DNA from: Halorhabdus tiamatea SARL4B
Lineage (GTDB): Archaea; Halobacteriota; Halobacteria; Halobacteriales; Haloarculaceae
Length of the DNA: 64,000 bases
Reading direction: 5' to 3'
Assembly: GCF_000470655.1 (NCBI RefSeq)
Contig: NC_021921.1
Span: forward strand, 310,001 to 374,000
The translations under genes and the position numbers were made by a program. Below are positions 60,374-64,000 of this stretch, in pieces; the first letter of the stretch is position 1; each line of letters opens with the position of its first letter. Under the pieces are notes generated by a model, which worked only from the letters and a program-made list of their open reading frames with translations, was not told where the DNA came from and did no database searches.

Positions 60374-60640
60374 TCAGAGACGGCCGACTTCTTCGACGGA
60401 GACGCTCTCCACGTCTTCGACCTCGCTGAAGGCCTCTTCGACGGCCTCGGTCCCGCCTGTGTCGTCAGGGACGATCACCGTCGGAAGGAGTGCGACGAGA
60501 CCGAACGCGACGTCATCGCGGTCGACGTTGTTGATCTTCGCGCCCTCGGGGAGCGACTGTTCGAGTCGCTCCTGGAGGTCGTCGAGATCGACTTCTGGGT
60601 TCTCCGGCATTACCTTGAGGTTGGCTGCTACTTTTCCCAT
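60374..60640 (-). CDS. aef1b: Elongation factor 1-beta
   Basis: Guanine nucleotide exchange factor for aEF-1A. The 88-residue protein has the archaeal EF-1beta start [18 protein letters not shown] and the central [16 protein letters not shown] strand, with the acidic C-terminal VEEVGRL. Length matches the family. It lies 59 bases after the zinc-finger microprotein on the same strand; this pair is conserved in haloarchaea and may be co-transcribed. Confidence 0.95.
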   Translation of the reverse strand: MGKVAANLKVMPENPEVDLDDLQERLEQSLPEGAKINNVDRDDVAFGLVALLPTVIVPDDTGGTEAVEEAFSEVEDVESVSVEEVGRL

Positions 60641-60699
60641 GTGTGTAGGTTGCGATAGTGAATTATGTGCCTGTCGTTACGATCCGACGCGCCCGGAGG

Positions 60700-60879
60700 T
60701 CAGGGACCGGTAAAGCCACACTCGGGACACTGATAGAGGTTGCTCTGCTTGCGGCAGGTCGGACACCGGTAGATCTGGTGACCACAGTCGGGGCATTTGA
60801 AAGCCGCGGCGTTCGTGCCGGTGATGTTGACGCCACAGGAGATGCACTTCTGCGTGCGTTTTTGTTGACTCTCGCTCAT
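60700..60879 (-). CDS. HVO_2753-type zinc-finger microprotein
   Basis: The 59-residue protein (ATG 60879 to TGA 60700-60702) has four Cys pairs: CISC (12-15), CPDC (29-32), CPTC (39-42) and CPEC (51-54), enough for two zinc sites. It closely matches the Haloferax volcanii HVO_2753 type, reported to bind zinc and to affect swarming and biofilm. It is upstream of aef1b on the same strand. The gene is small and easily missed. Confidence 0.88.
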   Translation of the reverse strand: MSESQQKRTQKCISCGVNITGTNAAAFKCPDCGHQIYRCPTCRKQSNLYQCPECGFTGP

Positions 60880-61028
60880 ACCGTCTGATTCCCGACCGGG
60901 ACGTTTAACCCTTATTACTCTCAGCTGTCGGCACTCGGTACATCCGGAGTCCGACGCGGTGGCGCGGGAACTCGCCGCTGGAGAACCCGGAACGTAACGT
61001 TCATGCGCCCGAGGCCGAACAATTCACT

Positions 61029-61316
61029 ATGGAACTGCAGGTCATCGAGAAAGACGAGACGTCCCTGTCTATCGAGATCTCCGGCGAGGATCACACGTTC
61101 ATGAACGTTCTCAAGGGGGCACTCTTAGAGACCGACGGCGTCGCCGCCGCGACCTACGACATGAACCCCGAGCAATCGGGCGGCCAGACTGATCCGATCC
61201 TCACGATCAAGACCGAGAGCGGGACCGACGCGCTCGACGCCCTCGAAGCCGGGGCACAACACGTCATCGAAAAGGCCGATTCGTTCGAGGCGGCCTACGA
61301 CGACGCAGCCGCCTGA
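61029..61316 (+). CDS. rpoL: RNA polymerase subunit L (Rpb11-like)
   Basis: Pairs with RpoD to nucleate archaeal RNA polymerase assembly. The 95-residue protein reads [35 protein letters not shown] and [19 protein letters not shown], the alpha-like dimerisation fold. ATG 61029 is clear. It is divergent from the zinc-finger/aef1b unit across a 149-bp gap carrying likely promoters for both. Confidence 0.94.
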   Translation: MELQVIEKDETSLSIEISGEDHTFMNVLKGALLETDGVAAATYDMNPEQSGGQTDPILTIKTESGTDALDALEAGAQHVIEKADSFEAAYDDAAA

Positions 61317-61441
61317 TCCGACGGTTCTGCTCGCGAGTTCGGCCCCGACCCCTCAGCCATTCGATCCCCTTTCAGACGTCGATCTGGCTGCGACCAGCAA
61401 GAACAGAAAAGACTAAGCACTGTGACGTTCGAACCTCGAAT

Positions 61442-61660
61442 ATGGTCCCCGAAAGCGACGCAGACCGCGGCTGCCCGAAGTGTGGACACGAAGAAACCGA
61501 CGTCGGTGAAATCTCGACGACTGGCGGCGGCGTGAGTAAAATGTTCGACATCCAGACGAACAGCTTCACGGTGGTATCGTGTACCAACTGCGGGTACTCC
61601 GAACTCTACCGGGATACGACAAGCGGTGCCAGCGACTTCGTCGACGTGTTCCTCGGATGA
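61442..61660 (+). CDS. Zinc-ribbon protein
   Basis: A 72-residue protein with two Cys pairs, CPKCGHEET (11-19) and CTNCGYSELYR (47-57), separated by a GGGVSKMFDIQTNSFTVVS strand, the pattern of single-domain nucleic-acid-binding zinc ribbons. The partner is unknown. AAAAGACTAAGC about 35 bases before ATG 61442 could be the promoter. Its stop overlaps the start of the next small gene by ATGA. Confidence 0.75.
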   Translation: MVPESDADRGCPKCGHEETDVGEISTTGGGVSKMFDIQTNSFTVVSCTNCGYSELYRDTTSGASDFVDVFLG

Positions 61661-61827
61661 CCGCCGGCGGGGCAGTGGTTGTCGTCGTTTTGCTCATTGG
61701 CATCGGTTTCACCGTTGGCCTGTATGCCCTCGTCCGGTCCGAACACGATCACCGGGAGGAAATGAACCGTGACGAGGCTGAACGGGTCGCACGGCGAGAC
61801 ACGTCCGAGAGCCGGCGGCGCGGCTAG
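61657..61827 (+). CDS. 56-residue membrane microprotein coupled to the zinc ribbon
   Basis: A 56-residue protein with one N-terminal membrane helix (about 3-26, GAVVVVVLLIGIGFTVGLYAL) and a highly charged cytoplasmic-type tail (EHDHREEMNRDEAERVARRD). ATGA overlap with the zinc-ribbon gene implies co-translation. No family is recognised. Confidence 0.6.
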   Translation: MTAGGAVVVVVLLIGIGFTVGLYALVRSEHDHREEMNRDEAERVARRDTSESRRRG

Positions 61828-61833
61828 CTTTGA

Positions 61834-62649
61834 CTATAATCGGACCGGAACACCACGTTCGTCGAGGTACTCCTTCGTCTCGGCGATCGAATACTCGCCG
61901 AAGTGGAAGATCGACGCCGCGAGGCCGGCGTCGGCCCCCGCCTCGGTGAACACCTCGTACATGTCCTCGGGACCACCGCAGCCGGAGGAGGCGATGACGG
62001 GCGTGTCGACGTTCTCGGTGACGGCCCGCGTCAGCGGGATGTCGTAGCCGTCCTTGGTGCCGTCGGCGTCGATGGAGTTGACGAATAGCTCGCCCGCGCC
62101 ACGGTTCTCGGCCTCGCGAACCCACTCGACGACGTCCATGCCGGTCCCTTCGCGGCCGCCCTTGACCGTGGCCTCGAACCAGACCGATTCGCCGTCGATC
62201 TGCTCGTAGTACTCGCCGGCCTCGTCGTAGCGCCGGCGGGCGTCGACGGAGATGACGATGCACTGGTTGCCAAAGGCGGTCGCGCCTTCTTCGATGAGGC
62301 TGGGGTTCTCGATCGCACCGGTGTTGATCGAGACTTTGTCCGCGCCTGCCCGCAGCGTCTCCTTGATGTCCTCGCGGGTGCGAATCCCCCCGCCGACGGT
62401 CAGCGGGATGAACACCTCGTCGGCGACGCGCTCGACGGTGTCGAGCATCGTCTCTCGCCCCTCGGCGCTGGCGGTGATGTCCAGGAAGACGAACTCGTCC
62501 GCGCCGGCCTCGTTGTACTCCTTGGCCATCTCGACGGGATCGCCCGTGTACTCCAGATCCTCGAAGTTCACGCCCGTGTAGACGGCGGGGTTGCCCTCGT
62601 CGTCGAGATCCACGTCGATGCAAGGGATGATGCGTTTGGTGAGCGTCAT
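61834..62649 (-). CDS. hisF: Imidazole glycerol phosphate synthase cyclase subunit
   Basis: Closes the imidazole ring in histidine synthesis and releases AICAR, linking to purine metabolism. The 271-residue (beta/alpha)8 barrel has Asp12 (IPCIDVD) and the second catalytic Asp in VISVDARR, with phosphate-binding GGGIRT and SSGCGG loops. Length is normal for haloarchaea. hisH is not in the window. ATG 62649 is clear. It converges with the small membrane gene. Confidence 0.96.
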   Translation of the reverse strand: MTLTKRIIPCIDVDLDDEGNPAVYTGVNFEDLEYTGDPVEMAKEYNEAGADEFVFLDITASAEGRETMLDTVERVADEVFIPLTVGGGIRTREDIKETLRAGADKVSINTGAIENPSLIEEGATAFGNQCIVISVDARRRYDEAGEYYEQIDGESVWFEATVKGGREGTGMDVVEWVREAENRGAGELFVNSIDADGTKDGYDIPLTRAVTENVDTPVIASSGCGGPEDMYEVFTEAGADAGLAASIFHFGEYSIAETKEYLDERGVPVRL

Positions 62650-62828
62650 CGGTTCTATTGCTCACTCGGGGGCGGGCCATCAAAAGCGACCCGGAAATTC
62701 TAGCGGTCGCCCCGACCGTCAACGCGACGGTGACTGGATTCGTGGAGCCATCAATAAACGCTCAGAAAGCGTTCCCTCCATCAGAAAACAAAATGAAACA
62801 GCCAGTCGCTACATATGCGAACCAAGCG

Positions 62829-63080
62829 CTACAGGTTTTCACTGATCCACTGACACCAGGCATAGAAATCGTTTGCCCCAGACTGCTCGGCGATCGACTG
62901 GAGCGTCCCCGTTGGGATAGCATCCGCTGACTTCATTGGGACGGTGACAATACGGACTTCGTCGGTGTCGGGCGACTCGTAGCGGAGCTTCAAGTGACTG
63001 CCAACTCGACCTGTCCGGACGAATCCGTGGTCAATCAGCACAGAAGCGATTTCACGCCCGGAAAACTGTGTCCGCACCAT
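62829..63080 (-). CDS. hicA: HicA-type mRNA interferase toxin
   Basis: An 83-residue HicA protein with the double-stranded RNA-binding-like fold: SGREIASVLIDHGFVRTGR, then GSHLKLRY with the catalytic His29, and VTVPMKSADAIPTGTLQSI. It would cleave mRNA when free of HicB. ATG 63080 follows the hicB stop with no gap, so the antitoxin is translated first. Length and His are intact, so the toxin appears functional. Confidence 0.9.
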   Translation of the reverse strand: MVRTQFSGREIASVLIDHGFVRTGRVGSHLKLRYESPDTDEVRIVTVPMKSADAIPTGTLQSIAEQSGANDFYAWCQWISENL

Positions 63081-63341
63081 CTACTGCATGAACTCGGGAA
63101 GTTCCGTATCGCCCGACTCAACGTCGTCAAGTCCCCACTCTTCGAGGTCTTCGTCGGTGACTGGCTTTCCGGCACCCTCATGGCACGCAAGCGCCTCGGC
63201 AAGCATCTGGAGTGCTTCTGCTTTCGTCTCGCCGAAGGAGGCAACACCACTTTCCAGATCACGAGCGGTAATCCGCCCATCATCCTCGTGGATGAACTCC
63301 ACGCCTTCTTCGGGAGACTTGTCTCGTGTTGCACTCGCCAT
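63081..63341 (-). CDS. hicB: HicB-type antitoxin
   Basis: An 86-residue HicB protein. The partial RNase-H-like fold is visible in VEFIHEDDGRITARDLESGVASFGETKAEALQML, followed by an acidic, helix-rich end (VTDEDLEEWGLDDVESGDTEL). It would neutralise HicA and may repress the operon. ATG 63341 is preferred over a longer frame from 63467, whose extra residues look unrelated. The stop TAG (63081-63083) abuts the hicA start. Confidence 0.88.
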   Translation of the reverse strand: MASATRDKSPEEGVEFIHEDDGRITARDLESGVASFGETKAEALQMLAEALACHEGAGKPVTDEDLEEWGLDDVESGDTELPEFMQ

Positions 63342-63498
63342 ACGTTGTGTAGATGGACCGAAGAGATAAGTGTTCGGTTGATGGACTGTATTGACCGTCC
63401 ATCGATGATCCAAGGGCGTTTCCGACGCTTCTGTGACGCGGTATTCGTGTCCTGCTGGCACCGACAACTCGAAGTGCGACCCGCCGAAAGACGCTCGT

Positions 63499-63690
63499 AT
63501 GAGCGACGATCACGACACCGAGGACCGCCCCGAGTACGACCCGACTGATCCCGCGCCGCCGTCCCGCGAGCCGCCACTCCGCAGCACGGCTCCCCAGGGC
63601 GACTACACCATCGAACAGGTCGGCACTGGAATCGCCATCGCCGCCGTCGGCCTGCTGGCGACGTTCGGCCTCGCGCTGCTTCTCGCCTGA
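63499..63690 (+). CDS. Small single-helix membrane protein (DUF7312-like)
   Basis: A 63-residue protein with a Pro/Asp/Glu-rich hydrophilic start (1-~40) and one C-terminal membrane helix (about 42-62, VGTGIAIAAVGLLATFGLALLL). Similar haloarchaeal proteins are labelled DUF7312 (from memory); function unknown. It is divergent from hicBA and convergent with purL. Confidence 0.62.
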   Translation: MSDDHDTEDRPEYDPTDPAPPSREPPLRSTAPQGDYTIEQVGTGIAIAAVGLLATFGLALLLA

Positions 63691-63703
63691 GTCGGCCGTC
63701 GCG

Positions 63704-64000
63704 TCAGTCCAACTCGTCTTCGAGAACTGACCGCAGGTCGGCGATCGCCGCCGCGTCGTAGCTGACTGATTCTTCACTGACGCTGAGGTCGAGCGTCCCC
63801 GAGTCGTCGGCTTCCCCGATCTCGACGACCGGAGCGACGCCGTCGAAGGCGGCTTCGACAGCAGCGGGATCGGTCGTCTCGATGACCGCCCGGCCCGGCT
63901 GTTCGTGACAGAGCGCGCCGACCGGGTCGGCCGCGTCGATCGTCACATCCGCGCCGGCGTTGTCGTGGATCATCTCCGCGAGCGTGACCGCAAGTCCGCC
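63704..64000 (-). CDS. purL: FGAM synthase subunit PurL, C-terminal end (rest outside window)
   Basis: The last 98 codons of PurL. The frame is open to the window edge and reads GGLAVTLAEMIHD, the characteristic GGLA-x-LAEM segment of PurL, then ALCHEQPGRAVIETTDPAAVE and a strand-rich end. PurL makes FGAM from FGAR and supplies the substrate of PurM, encoded at the other end of the window. An internal ATG at 63973 is not the start. Confidence 0.88.
   Translation of the reverse strand, partial: GGLAVTLAEMIHDNAGADVTIDAADPVGALCHEQPGRAVIETTDPAAVEAAFDGVAPVVEIGEADDSGTLDLSVSEESVSYDAAAIADLRSVLEDELD

Overview
The window is high-GC archaeal DNA from a haloarchaeon (class Halobacteria). Evidence: strongly acidic proteins, archaeal information-processing genes (Rpb4, RpoL, L21e, aEF1-beta, Nop5/fibrillarin, archaeal ThrRS with its own editing domain), sn-glycerol-1-phosphate dehydrogenase for archaeal lipids, Tat lipoproteins, and many leaderless starts with a T-rich TATA-like box about 27 nt before the start codon. 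Genus cannot be fixed from sequence reading alone; a Haloarculaceae-type genome such as Halorhabdus is a guess. The layout is chromosomal: dense metabolic and housekeeping genes, two tRNAs, no rRNA, no transposase and no CRISPR array.

Region by region. 1-10.6 kb: 3' end of an Eis-like acetyltransferase, a tandem-repeat array, purM, a UspA protein, thrS, a DUF2892 protein, PspA, pyrG, a PQQ-propeller lipoprotein, and the GMP synthase ATPase subunit coupled to a small unknown protein. 10.6-22.3 kb: MBL hydrolase, MoaB-like protein, sensor kinase, type-I IPP-isomerase-like protein, Lrp regulator divergent from carA, UPF0179, YjbQ, nop5-flpA, gshA, an HTH regulator and coaD. 22.3-28.4 kb: single-cyclin TFB-like protein, tiny zinc protein, tRNA-Leu(UAG) with an unusual repeated tail, second PQQ lipoprotein, DUF2797, a surface/membrane pair, a Gly/Met-rich protein, tRNA-Arg(CCG) with the same kind of tail, and a membrane-anchored 2Fe-2S protein. 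28.6-36.9 kb: thiolase + DUF35, PurN-PurH fusion, two lipoproteins, FolC-FolP fusion. 37-38.1 kb: a small accessory patch (RHH antitoxin, frameshifted RelE/ParE toxin, AT-rich lipoprotein). 38.2-45 kb: glycosyltransferase, egsA, MATE transporter, SDR epimerase, PPC protein, RraA-like protein. 45.1-51.1 kb: gltD-gltB. 51.4-56.6 kb: GNAT, AEC transporter and a four-gene operon UbiD-AcnX large-AcnX small-UbiX. 56.8-64 kb: alaX, mtq2-ksgA-DUF655-rpoF-rpl21e, aef1b, a zinc microprotein, rpoL, hisF, hicBA and the 3' end of purL.

How the genes fit together. Purine and pyrimidine synthesis is heavily represented (purM, purNH, purL, guaAb, pyrG, carA), with nitrogen supply from GOGAT. Isoprenoid and lipid chemistry is the second theme: thiolase/DUF35, an IDI-like protein lacking the usual catalytic Cys, egsA and, most notably, an AcnX-UbiD-UbiX operon matching the later steps of the modified archaeal mevalonate pathway, which haloarchaea are generally thought not to use. 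The second highlight is a shared architecture behind both tRNA genes: the tRNA 3' tail is echoed downstream, once inverted and once direct, with similar spacing, and the spacers share a motif with the tandem array before purM.
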